Source of the DNA: Deinococcus alpinitundrae
GTDB taxonomy: Bacteria; Deinococcota; Deinococci; Deinococcales; Deinococcaceae
DNA length: 64,000 nt
Reading direction: 5' to 3'
Assembly: GCF_009982895.1 (NCBI RefSeq)
Contig: NZ_WXZL01000005.1
Location: 62,001 to 126,000 of the forward strand
In this document: piece after piece, positions 39,010-47,240 of the stretch
Position numbering within the stretch: the stretch's first letter is position 1
How the letters are laid out: every line of letters starts with the position of its first letter
Translations under genes and position numbers: made by a program
The notes under the pieces: model-generated
The model's database searches: none
The model's input: only the letters and a program-made list of their open reading frames with translations
Told to the model about the DNA's origin: nothing

Positions 39010-41685
39010 GTGAAGATCTCTTCCCATACCGGCCTCAAGGCCCTGTCCCTTCTGACCCTGAGTATTGCCCTGGCCGCCTGCAACCAAGCCGCGACCCCGC
39101 AGTCCCAGGCGCAGTCACCCCGCCCCGCCGCTCACCTCAAGCTGGCTGACAACGCCGCGCCCCGGCAGTACTTCGTCGAGCTTTCCGGCGATCCCACCGA
39201 TCTGTCGGCCCAGAGCGTCGGCAGCCAGCAGGCGGGTTTTCGCGCCCAGGCCAAGGCCCAGGGCATTCAGTACCAGGAACTCAAGTCGTACTCGCTGCTG
39301 TTCAACGGCTTCGTGGTCGCGGCAGACACCACCGCCAAGCGTCAGATAGAGCGGCTCGGCGGCGTGGTGGCCGTCTACCCGGTGCAGCAGATTCAGATGC
39401 CGCAGACGCAGGCGATTCAGGCGTCTGCCGAGCCGCAGATGTTCACCGCACGCGGCATGACCGGAGCGGATATCGCCAACAACGAACTCGGGCTGACGGG
39501 CAAGGGCATCAAGGTCGGCATCATTGATTCGGGTATCGACGTCGACCACCCAGCCTTCAAAAATCGCATCATCAAGCAGCACGACTTTGTGGGTGACGCT
39601 TACAACGCCAATGATCCGCAGAAAAGCACCCCGGTGCCTGATGAGAGCGCTGACGATTGCGGCGGGCACGGTACCCACGTCTCGGGTATCGTGGGCGGTA
39701 ACGATCCCTCTACTGGCTTCAAAGGCGTGGCCCCCGAGGTGGTGTTCGGGGCCTACAAGGTGTTCGGCTGCGAGGGCTCGGTCAACGATCCAGTGGTTAT
39801 GGACGCCATGGAAATGGCAGTGCGCGACGGTATGCAGGTCATCAACATGAGCCTGGGCAGCGGCTATGACTGGGCCGAGTCGCCACTGGCCCGCGCCGCC
39901 AGCCGGGTGGTCAAGCGCGGCGTCGTGATGGTCAACTCGCAGGGCAACGAAGGTGACAACGGCCAGTTCTCGTCGGGTTCACCGGCGGCGGGCGATCAGG
40001 TCATCTCGGTGGGATCGGTGGCGAACGTGGCGTTCCGGTTGCCCAAAGCGGTGCTGAGTGACGGCACCGAGATAGGTTACACCAACAACAACGACGGCCA
40101 CGACGCCCCGCTGAGCGGCAGCATCGAAGTCGTCAAAGGTCCCAAGAGTAGCCCCACCGCCACCGAGGACGGCTGCACCTCCAGCGGCGGCTACGCGCCC
40201 AACAGCCTGACCGGCAAACTGGTGCTGATCCGGCGTGGGACTTGCTCCTTTTACGAGAAAGCCTTCAATGCCCAGAAAGCCGGGGCGGCCATTGTCCTGA
40301 TCTACAACCGCCTGCCCGAGCACCTCGACGGCGTGGGGCTGACGGGTGATCCGGCCATCACCGTGCCGGTCATCTCGATCAGCGGCGTGCTCGGCGCCAA
40401 GATCGACGCAGCCATCGGCAAGGGCAAAACCACCCTGACCTGGACCAAGGACACCATCAGCATCGCCAATCCGGCGGGCAATACCAACTCGACGTTCAGC
40501 AGCATCGGCGCGACGCCGACCCTGACCTTCAAGCCGGAAGTCTCGGCCCCCGGCGGCTCGATCTACTCGACCTACCCGCTGAGCAAGACGGCGGTGGGCT
40601 ACCAGACCCTCAGCGGCACCAGCATGTCCTCGCCGCACGTGGCGGGCGCAGTGGCGTTGCTGCTGCAGGCCCACCCCGGCATGGCTGCCAAAGACGTGGT
40701 TACGCTGCTGCAAAACACTGCCAATCCGGTGTCGCTGCGATTCAACAGCACCACCTACGATGGTCTGCTCAATTACGTGCAGCAGCAGGGCGCGGGCATG
40801 ATCGACATTCCAGCGGCGGCGACCACCCAGGTCATCGCCACGCCCAGCAAGCTCGAACTCGGCGAGAGCCAAACGTTCCCCACCCGCCTCAAGGTGGTGG
40901 TGTTGAAAAACAGCTCCAGCAAGGCCGTCACCTACACGGTTTATCACTACCCGGCGCTGACGCTCTACGGCGACACCTACACCGTGCAGCCCGACGACGA
41001 GAACGTGGCGACCATGACGGTCAACGGCCAGAGCGTCGACGGCGAAAGCACAGTCGACGTCACCGTTCCGGCGGGCGGTCAGACCGAACTCAATCTGGCG
41101 ATCACCGCGCCTGCCGGGGCCGACGACCTCAGCCAGTACGGCGGCTACCTGATGCTCGACTCCAAGAACGGGGGCGGCCACCTGAGCGTGCCGTACATGG
41201 GCTTCAAGGGCGATTACCAGGCCATTCCGATTTTGACCGACGCCTACATCGGCGACACCAAGGTCAAGTTCCCGGTGCTGATCCAGCGCGACGCTGCCGG
41301 CGATCAGGATTTCGCGCCCGACAAGCCGGTTTACACCCTGGCCGATATCAAGCCCGGCAAGCCTGACCAGCCCTACGCGTTCGTGCATTTCAACCACCAG
41401 GCCCGCCGCGCCAACCTCGACGTGCTGAATGCCAACGGTTCGCTGGCCGCCGAACTCGACCGCGACCAGTACCTGCCGCGCAACGCCAAGGACCACTTTG
41501 CCGCTGCGGAAGACGACGTGTGGTTTGCCTTCAGCTGGGACGGCAAGGGCACCGACGGCAAGAGTCTGCTGCCCAACGGCGACTACAAGCTGCGTCTGCG
41601 GGTGCTCAAGCCGCTGGGTGACGAGAGCAACCCCGCCGATTGGGAAACGTGGGTCTCGCCAGCTTTTGGCATCAAGCACAACTGA
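39010..41685 (+). CDS. S8 family subtilisin-like serine protease, lipoprotein
   Basis: An 891-aa secreted protease starting at GTG 39010 (AAGGAG upstream). The signal peptide has the lipobox IALAAC. An I9-type propeptide spans about residues 45-135. The S8 domain has catalytic Asp173 (GIIDSGID), His220 (GGHGTHVSG) and Ser538 (GTSMSSPHVAG). A protease-associated insert (LTGKLVLIRRGTCSFYEKAF) sits between His and Ser. The C-terminal third is beta-rich, Fn3-like, with ALTLYGDTYTVQP. It probably degrades extracellular protein as a nutrient source. Confidence 0.94.
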   Translation: MKISSHTGLKALSLLTLSIALAACNQAATPQSQAQSPRPAAHLKLADNAAPRQYFVELSGDPTDLSAQSVGSQQAGFRAQAKAQGIQYQELKSYSLLFNGFVVAADTTAKRQIERLGGVVAVYPVQQIQMPQTQAIQASAEPQMFTARGMTGADIANNELGLTGKGIKVGIIDSGIDVDHPAFKNRIIKQHDFVGDAYNANDPQKSTPVPDESADDCGGHGTHVSGIVGGNDPSTGFKGVAPEVVFGAYKVFGCEGSVNDPVVMDAMEMAVRDGMQVINMSLGSGYDWAESPLARAASRVVKRGVVMVNSQGNEGDNGQFSSGSPAAGDQVISVGSVANVAFRLPKAVLSDGTEIGYTNNNDGHDAPLSGSIEVVKGPKSSPTATEDGCTSSGGYAPNSLTGKLVLIRRGTCSFYEKAFNAQKAGAAIVLIYNRLPEHLDGVGLTGDPAITVPVISISGVLGAKIDAAIGKGKTTLTWTKDTISIANPAGNTNSTFSSIGATPTLTFKPEVSAPGGSIYSTYPLSKTAVGYQTLSGTSMSSPHVAGAVALLLQAHPGMAAKDVVTLLQNTANPVSLRFNSTTYDGLLNYVQQQGAGMIDIPAAATTQVIATPSKLELGESQTFPTRLKVVVLKNSSSKAVTYTVYHYPALTLYGDTYTVQPDDENVATMTVNGQSVDGESTVDVTVPAGGQTELNLAITAPAGADDLSQYGGYLMLDSKNGGGHLSVPYMGFKGDYQAIPILTDAYIGDTKVKFPVLIQRDAAGDQDFAPDKPVYTLADIKPGKPDQPYAFVHFNHQARRANLDVLNANGSLAAELDRDQYLPRNAKDHFAAAEDDVWFAFSWDGKGTDGKSLLPNGDYKLRLRVLKPLGDESNPADWETWVSPAFGIKHN

Positions 41686-41791
41686 ATCCAGCTTCTTTCG
41701 GGGATTTCTTGCGGCGCTTCCTTTCGGGGGAGCGCTTTTTCGCTGTTTGCTTTTTCGTTGTCTGCCCGTCAGATTTGTTAGCCTGTCTGTG

Positions 41792-42280
41792 ATGCCCCGC
41801 CGCCTGCTGATTCTGCCGCTGCTGCTGAGTGCTTGCTCAGGTCAGATCAGCGGCGTGCAGACCTTCTCGTATGTGGGCGGGGATCTGCGCGGCGGCCTGA
41901 TCAGTTACGACCACGTTCCCCCGGCGGGCGGTCCCTACGCGCCGCTGTGGCAGACCTGCGGCAGCTACGACGCGCCCATCTATCCCGAGTATGCCGTACA
42001 CAGTCTGGCGCGCGGCGCGGTGTGGTTGACCTACCGCCCCGACCTCGCCCCTGGCGATCTGGTGGCCCTCGAAGCGGTTCAGGCTCAGCAGCCCTGGGTG
42101 CTGCTCTCGCCGCAGGGCGCGCAGGCCGCCGCCGTGATCGCCACCGCCTGGAACGCCCAGTTGGAGGTTCAGCGTGTCGGCGACAGCCGCCTGCGCCGGT
42201 TCGTGCAGCGTTACGCCAGTTCGACAGCGGTGCCGGAAGCCGGGCAAGCCTGCGCGGGCGGCTATGCGGGCACCCAGTAG
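41792..42280 (+). CDS. DUF3105-like lipoprotein
   Basis: A 162-aa exported protein with a short signal and lipobox (LLLSAC). The core matches the DUF3105 family: YDHVPPAGGPYAPLWQTCGSYD, then PEYAVHSLARGAVWLTYRPD. Two or three cysteines are conserved. The family's role is unknown, with frequent surface location. TAGCCT (41779-41784) lies 7 nt before the ATG. The sirtuin gene starts 8 nt after its stop. Confidence 0.78.
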   Translation: MPRRLLILPLLLSACSGQISGVQTFSYVGGDLRGGLISYDHVPPAGGPYAPLWQTCGSYDAPIYPEYAVHSLARGAVWLTYRPDLAPGDLVALEAVQAQQPWVLLSPQGAQAAAVIATAWNAQLEVQRVGDSRLRRFVQRYASSTAVPEAGQACAGGYAGTQ

Positions 42281-42288
42281 GGGAGGGG

Positions 42289-43020
42289 ATGATGCTTGAG
42301 CGTGCCCGCCAGCGCCTTCGATCGGCCCAGCGTGTGGTCGTCATGACGGGTGCGGGCATCAGCGCCGAGAGCGGGATTCCCACCTTCCGGGCCGCCCAGA
42401 CCGGCCACTGGGCCAGATTCAGGCCCGAGGACCTGGCCAGCCCGGACGCTTACCGGCGAGACCCGGAGACGGTCTGGGCCTGGTATGCCGGGCGCTGCCG
42501 CGGAGTGCAGGCCGCCCAGCCCAATCCCGGCCATCTGGCCATGGCCGAACTGGAGCGCCGCCAGGGGAAGGGCTTCTTGCTAGTGACCCAGAATGTAGAC
42601 GGGCTGCACCAGCGCGCCGGAAGTCGCCGACCCGCCGAGCTGCACGGCAACCTGACGCGGGCACGCTGCGAAAGTTGCGGCCTCAAACAGCCTCTGAACG
42701 CACAGGAACCGTTCACGCCGCCGAGCTGCCCACACTGCGGCACGGTAATGCGCCCCGACGTGGTGTGGTTCGGTGAGCGGCTCCCGCCGCTGGCGCTGGC
42801 CCAGGCCGAGGCCGCCTTCTCATCGGCGCACATCGCGCTGGTGATCGGCACCAGCAGCCTGGTCGAGCCTGCCGCCAGCCTGGCGCTGCTGACCCTGGAT
42901 ACTGGAGGCACCGTGATCGAAATCAACCCGGAACCGACGCCGCTGACCCCTCTCGCCACCTTCTCGCTGCCCATGAGCGCCAGCCGGGCGTTGCCCGCAC
43001 TCTTGGAGGGCTGGTCATGA
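42289..43020 (+). CDS. cobB: Sirtuin NAD-dependent protein deacylase (CobB-like)
   Basis: A 243-aa Sir2-family enzyme that removes acyl groups from lysines using NAD. Motifs: TGAGISAESGIPTFRA (residues 20-35), TQNVDGLHQRAG, ELHGNLTRARC, two CxxC zinc pairs (CESC, CPHC), GTSSLVEPA and INPEPTP. A Tyr-x-x-Arg (WYAGR), the class III signature for succinyl or malonyl groups, lies near residue 66. ATG 42289 or 42292 may start it, since GGGAGG fits the second better. The acetyltransferase gene overlaps its end by 4 nt. Confidence 0.92.
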   Translation: MMLERARQRLRSAQRVVVMTGAGISAESGIPTFRAAQTGHWARFRPEDLASPDAYRRDPETVWAWYAGRCRGVQAAQPNPGHLAMAELERRQGKGFLLVTQNVDGLHQRAGSRRPAELHGNLTRARCESCGLKQPLNAQEPFTPPSCPHCGTVMRPDVVWFGERLPPLALAQAEAAFSSAHIALVIGTSSLVEPAASLALLTLDTGGTVIEINPEPTPLTPLATFSLPMSASRALPALLEGWS

Positions 43021-43640
43021 GCCAGGCCGAACCTGGCCTGCTGCTGCGCCCCTACGCCAGCCGCGATCTGGCCGCCGTCTACGACATCTGTCTCAGAACA
43101 GCCGATGCGGGCGGCGACGCCGCGCACCTCTACACCGATCCCTGGGTGCTGGGCCACCGCTACGCCGGGCCGTATGTGGCCCTCGAACCGGGGTTCGCCT
43201 TCGTGCTGGAAAGCCGTGAGCGGGTGGTCGGCTACATCCTGGGTGTGCCTGACAGCGCCCGCTTTGCCGCCGAGAGCGAGGCGCGGTGGTTCTCGCTGCT
43301 GCGCCCGCTGTACCCGCTGCCCGCCGAGAGCGACAGGAGTCTGGATGCCCAGGCCCGCCGTCTGATTCACGCCGGATGTCCCGCGCCGGACGCCGCCTGG
43401 CTGGAGAAGTACCCGGCCCACCTGCACATCGATCTGTTGCCGCAGGCGCAGGGACTGGGCCTGGGCCGGGCGCTGATGGAATCTCTCTGGGCCGCGCTGC
43501 GGGCGGCTGGCGTGCCGGGCGTGCATCTGGGCGTCGGTGCGGGCAACCCCAGGGCGCACGCCTTTTATACCCACCTGGGCTTCACCGAACTGGAAAAGGT
43601 GGAGGGCCGCTTCTGGACCCTGGGCTACGATCTGCGCTGA
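43017..43640 (+). CDS. GNAT family N-acetyltransferase coupled to sirtuin gene
   Basis: A 207-aa GNAT protein. N-terminal DLAAVYDICLRTADAGGDA starts the fold. The acetyl-CoA loop is QAQGLGLGRALMESLWAAL, and motif B is VGAGNPRAHAFYTHLGFTEL. The pattern resembles the acetyltransferase half of O-GlcNAcase-type or acetyltransferase-1 proteins. The start ATG overlaps the sirtuin stop (ATGA at 43017-43020), so the two are co-translated. A matched acylase and deacylase pair is one reading. Confidence 0.88.
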   Translation: MSQAEPGLLLRPYASRDLAAVYDICLRTADAGGDAAHLYTDPWVLGHRYAGPYVALEPGFAFVLESRERVVGYILGVPDSARFAAESEARWFSLLRPLYPLPAESDRSLDAQARRLIHAGCPAPDAAWLEKYPAHLHIDLLPQAQGLGLGRALMESLWAALRAAGVPGVHLGVGAGNPRAHAFYTHLGFTELEKVEGRFWTLGYDLR

Positions 43641-43671
43641 GAAAGCCGAATTGAGTCAACGTTGCCGGTGC

Positions 43672-44643
43672 TCAGACCTGCTGCGCAAGTGCCCAGCCGC
43701 TCAGCAGGGCCGCTTCGACGCGGGGGCCGTGTCCATCACTCTCGCACCAGTCGCCGCACCAGCCGAGCCGCAGCTCCGGCAGCCAGCCGCAGGCCTCGGG
43801 AAAGCGCTTGTCCGGCGTGGCGTAGCGCCAGCGGTGGGCGAAGCTGTCACCCACGCCGAAGTCGCCCACGATCTCTTTTGCGGCGGCGATCAGCGCGGCC
43901 TGCACCTGTTCCGGCGAATCTTCCAGGTGCTGCTCACTCCAGTCGGCGCGGGCGTGCAGCATCAATGCGGGCGGGCCGGGTCGCTTGGTGTGCTCCCGGG
44001 CGATCCATTCCAGTGCCGGGTGGTCCTTGACATTCAGGGCGGGCCAGTCGGCGTTGACATCGGCCTGCAGCGCCGCACCGACGGCCCAGCAGGGGCGCAA
44101 GGTCACGGCGTCCAGCATGGAGGTGTCCGGCCCGTTGGTGAGTCCGGCCAGCAGCACGCTGAGCTGCGGCGCGGGCGCGTTGAGCAGCAGGGTGCGGCCC
44201 CCGAAGACCCGTCCGCCGGCACTGATCAGTCGCCAGCCGTCCTCGTTGCGCTCCAGGCGGGTAATCTGGGTACTGGTCTGCACGTCCAGCTCCCCGGCCA
44301 GCGCCTTGCCGATGTCGCTCATGCCGCTGCGGCCCACATAGCGTGGGTGGCCGTCCTCGGGGGTGCTGATCTGCCCGGCCTGCCGGCTGGGTATCTGGCG
44401 GGTCCACTCGCTGAGCCAGCCTGCGTCCAGGCCTTCCTCCACCAGCGCCCGTGTGCGCGGCTGCCGGGCCGTGAAGAAGCGTGCGCCGTGATCGAGCCGC
44501 AGCGGCCCGAAGCGTTTGGTGGCGGCCCGGCCCGCGACGCCGCGTGCCTTGTCGAGCACCTGCACCCGCATGCCGGCAGCGGCCAGGTCACGCGCCGCCG
44601 CCAGTCCGGCCAAGCCCGCGCCCAGGATCAGAACGTCCATCAT
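43672..44643 (-). CDS. FAD-dependent oxidoreductase, renalase-like
   Basis: A 323-aa flavoprotein. The N-terminal dinucleotide site is ILGAGLAGLAAARDL (residues 6-20) with the acidic ribose-binder 28 residues on (LDKARGVAGRA). Middle and C-terminal stretches FDHGARFFTARQP-like LDHGARFFTA, NAPAPQLSVLLAG and LGWCGDWCESDGHGPRVEAALLSGWALAQQ match bacterial renalase-type amine/NAD(P)H oxidases. TACACT (44650-44655) lies 6 nt before the first ATG (44643). The second ATG is one codon later. Confidence 0.88.
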   Translation of the reverse strand: MMDVLILGAGLAGLAAARDLAAAGMRVQVLDKARGVAGRAATKRFGPLRLDHGARFFTARQPRTRALVEEGLDAGWLSEWTRQIPSRQAGQISTPEDGHPRYVGRSGMSDIGKALAGELDVQTSTQITRLERNEDGWRLISAGGRVFGGRTLLLNAPAPQLSVLLAGLTNGPDTSMLDAVTLRPCWAVGAALQADVNADWPALNVKDHPALEWIAREHTKRPGPPALMLHARADWSEQHLEDSPEQVQAALIAAAKEIVGDFGVGDSFAHRWRYATPDKRFPEACGWLPELRLGWCGDWCESDGHGPRVEAALLSGWALAQQV

Positions 44644-44697
44644 GGGCGGAGTGTAGCGCCCTGAGCGGCCCGCGCCGTTGGCGTGGATACTGTGTTG

Positions 44698-45102
44698 ATG
44701 AAGCCTTCAGGTCTGGATCCTGTCGCCATCCATACTGTCGCCGCCATTCGGGCCGCCTGCGCTGCGCTGCCGCACTCGCGCGAAACGTTTCCGTTCGGCG
44801 CCGCCACGCTGGTATTCAAGGTGGGCGGCAAGATGTACGCCCTGACCGATATTCACGCCGAGTCGCTGAGCTTGTCGCTGAAGGTGCGCCTGGAGCGCGG
44901 CGAGGCGCTGCGGGCCGAGCATGCGGCCATCACGCCGGGATATCACCTCAACAAGCGCCACTGGATCACGCTGCAGCTGGACAGTGTGCCGGGCGACCTG
45001 GCCTGCGAACTCCTGGCGGAAAGCCACGCGCTGGTGCTGGCGGGCCTGACGCGGGCGCAGCGGGCTGAGCTGGCGGCCTCGGCTCTGGAGAGCGAAACGT
45101 AA
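44698..45102 (+). CDS. MmcQ/YjbR family protein
   Basis: A 134-aa small protein of the MmcQ/YjbR family (DUF419), which has a double-stranded beta fold and unknown or DNA-binding-like function. Core stretches are CAALPHSRETFPFGAATLVFKVGGKMYAL, LSLKVRLERGEALRAEH and GYHLNKRHWITLQLD. ATG 44698 is taken. A GTG five codons upstream is possible. The gene sits between the oxidoreductase and a convergent operon, without visible partners. Confidence 0.85.
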   Translation: MKPSGLDPVAIHTVAAIRAACAALPHSRETFPFGAATLVFKVGGKMYALTDIHAESLSLSLKVRLERGEALRAEHAAITPGYHLNKRHWITLQLDSVPGDLACELLAESHALVLAGLTRAQRAELAASALESET

Positions 45103-45125
45103 CCTCTGAAGCAACCGTTTTGCCC

Positions 45126-45413
45126 CTAGAGATGCTCGGGGCGGTAATCCTTTTCCACGTCCACGCGCGGCGGGCCGCTCAGACTCACACCCTCGGTCTG
45201 GGGGTCGGCCAGGTGCGCTATCTCGCCGCGCAGGCCCACCGTCAGTGCCGCGCCCTGGCCCGAAACGCCCACTAGCTGTGGGTCGAGGACAAGCTGCCAG
45301 CCGCCACCCGGCCAGTTCAGGGCCGAAGCCAGCCGCTCACCGCCGAGCAGCGCGGCGACCTCCAGATCGTCGAGCCGCACCCGCACGCTGCGGGTTGTCC
45401 AGCGAACTTTCAT
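45126..45413 (-). CDS. DUF7009-like small protein
   Basis: A 95-aa protein whose start MKVRWTTRSVRVRLDDLEVAALL resembles the DUF7009 group of short beta-rich proteins. No catalytic residue is visible. Its ATG overlaps the stop of the large surface-protein gene upstream (ATGA, 45410-45413), so it is translationally coupled and probably the last gene of the plsY-TPR cluster strand. The family assignment is tentative. Confidence 0.6.
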   Translation of the reverse strand: MKVRWTTRSVRVRLDDLEVAALLGGERLASALNWPGGGWQLVLDPQLVGVSGQGAALTVGLRGEIAHLADPQTEGVSLSGPPRVDVEKDYRPEHL

Positions 45414-47152
45414 GGCGAGTAGGTCTTGGTGAGGCTGCCCAGCGTGCTGGGGGTGCGGGCCTGATAAAACACCAAGCTGATCGGCAAATTGCTGCCGCTG
45501 GCCGGAACAAAGTCGATCTTGAGCAGATCGCTCTGGGCACGCCACAGCAGGGTGGGCTTGTCGGGCGTCAGGGCCACGCCGCTGCGCGGCAGTTTGACCG
45601 TCTGGGTAATCGGGCCGTCCTGCACGTTCATGGCCCCCCGGTACAGCCCGCCTCGGGGACTCAGCGCCACCGCCACGCCGCTGCTGCCCGACACCTGAAT
45701 GTCATAGAGCACGCCGTAATTGCCGCTCAGGCGCACCGGCTGGCCGCTCAGCACGTCGCTGCCGAGGATGGCCGGGTCGATCTGGCCGTCGCCGATGACC
45801 ATCCGTGAGGGCAGCGCTCCGAGCTGTGCCCGGATGGTCTTGACGGCGTTGGGAAAGGTGCCGCGCACGTGTTTGCCGTCGGCGGGCAGGTAAGGAAGCT
45901 GCTGCAACACCTGGGTGGTGGGCGGCAGCCCGCTTTCGAGCAGGGCGAAGGTCAGCTCGATGCGCCCGGAGGCGTTGATGTCTTGCAGCAAATTGACGCC
46001 GCTGCCGGGGCTGAGCGTCGGGCTGGCGTAGAGGGCCACGCTCTCGCCGGGCTGCAAGGTCACCTTGCCAGTCGCGGTATCGGCGAAGTAATCGAGCAGG
46101 GTTACCTGGCCGAGCTGTCCCTCGATGCGGGTGGGGGCCGTTTCGCCGAGGCGCTCGGTGATCACCTCCAGCGGGCGGGTTTCCAGGTTGCGGGCCACCA
46201 CGTACAGCCGGGCCGGTTGGCTGAGCGCATTGAGGTGGTAGGCCAGCAGCCGGGCGCGTCCCGACAAGCTGTCCTGATACAGCAGGCCGCTCTGAATGGG
46301 CGCTTCGGGGCTGTTGGAGAAGATCAGGGCGGTGGCCGACACCGAAGTTGGGAGCGCCGCAACGGTGCTGCTGCCCACCAGCGGGTAGGTGTTGACCAGG
46401 GCATCGGGAAAGCTCTCGCCGGGGTCGGCGTACTTGAGGGCGTAGCTCAGCGGGGTGTCCATGACGGGTCCGGTCACCGTCAGGGTGCGCGAGTACGGCG
46501 CGCTGACCTGGCCGCGCGCGTTGGTCACCTGCAAGGTCACGGTGTAGAGACCCGGCTCGAAGTACACGTCGCGCTTGTTGCCCCACTTGCGGCTGACGAT
46601 GTCTGCGCCGTCGGGGTCGAAGGGGTAGTCGGTGTACACGACCCGCTCGCCGGGCGCGTAGCTGGCCTTATCGGTGCTGAAGCGGGCCTGCGGCGCGAGC
46701 GGGTCGCCGCCCTGCGGCACGGCGGTCAGGGTCAAGCTGCGCCCGTCGTCGGAGAAGCTGAGGTTGGCATCCAGGGCGTCGGCCAGCAAGCGGGCGCTGA
46801 TGTACAGCACCCCGCCCAGATCGGTGAGGCTGCCCGCCGGTTGCGGCGCGGCGTCGAGCAGGGCACTCTGGGTCACGCTGTCGAAGCTCAGGTGGCCCAG
46901 CCTCAGCAAGCTGCCCTGCTGACTGACCGGCTGCCCCAGCAGCGCGGCGACTTCCAGGAGCGGCAGCAGGGTGCGGCCCTGCACCAGCCGGGGGGGGTTA
47001 CTGAGCCGGGCGGCCTGGCCGCTGAGCAGCGCCGCCGTCTGGTCGGTGCTGGCCTGAAGCTGGGCCGAGGCCGCCGCCGAGGCCTGGCCCTGGGTGAGCG
47101 CGGTGCCCAGTAGCGCCGCGAGGAGAAGAGGGATGTGAAGGCGAGCAGGCAT
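45410..47152 (-). CDS. Secreted protein with copper-amine-oxidase-N-like and PKD-like domains
   Basis: A 580-aa exported protein. The signal peptide (residues 1-29) is followed by two copper-amine-oxidase N-terminal-like (stalk) repeats near 45-140, which include LVQGRTLLPLLEVAALLG and LGGVLYISARLLADALDANLSFS. A PKD/Ig-like domain near 165-225 contains YAPGERVVYTDYPFDPDGADI. The rest is a long beta-rich region of unknown family. It is probably cell-wall associated. TATACT (47159-47164) lies 6 nt before the ATG, so it can be transcribed apart from the TPR gene upstream. Confidence 0.8.
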   Translation of the reverse strand: MPARLHIPLLLAALLGTALTQGQASAAASAQLQASTDQTAALLSGQAARLSNPPRLVQGRTLLPLLEVAALLGQPVSQQGSLLRLGHLSFDSVTQSALLDAAPQPAGSLTDLGGVLYISARLLADALDANLSFSDDGRSLTLTAVPQGGDPLAPQARFSTDKASYAPGERVVYTDYPFDPDGADIVSRKWGNKRDVYFEPGLYTVTLQVTNARGQVSAPYSRTLTVTGPVMDTPLSYALKYADPGESFPDALVNTYPLVGSSTVAALPTSVSATALIFSNSPEAPIQSGLLYQDSLSGRARLLAYHLNALSQPARLYVVARNLETRPLEVITERLGETAPTRIEGQLGQVTLLDYFADTATGKVTLQPGESVALYASPTLSPGSGVNLLQDINASGRIELTFALLESGLPPTTQVLQQLPYLPADGKHVRGTFPNAVKTIRAQLGALPSRMVIGDGQIDPAILGSDVLSGQPVRLSGNYGVLYDIQVSGSSGVAVALSPRGGLYRGAMNVQDGPITQTVKLPRSGVALTPDKPTLLWRAQSDLLKIDFVPASGSNLPISLVFYQARTPSTLGSLTKTYSP

Positions 47153-47240
47153 TCGGGGAGTATAGGGAGCCAAGCTGACCAGCTTCTGGTCAGTTGTCCC
47201 GCTGCCGGGTCACACGCCTGCTTGGTAGCGGCTGGGCCTG

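Noticed and set aside
39979..41679. 566-codon minus-strand frame opposite the subtilase
   Set aside because: It has no motif or start signal, and the other strand carries the catalytic triad.
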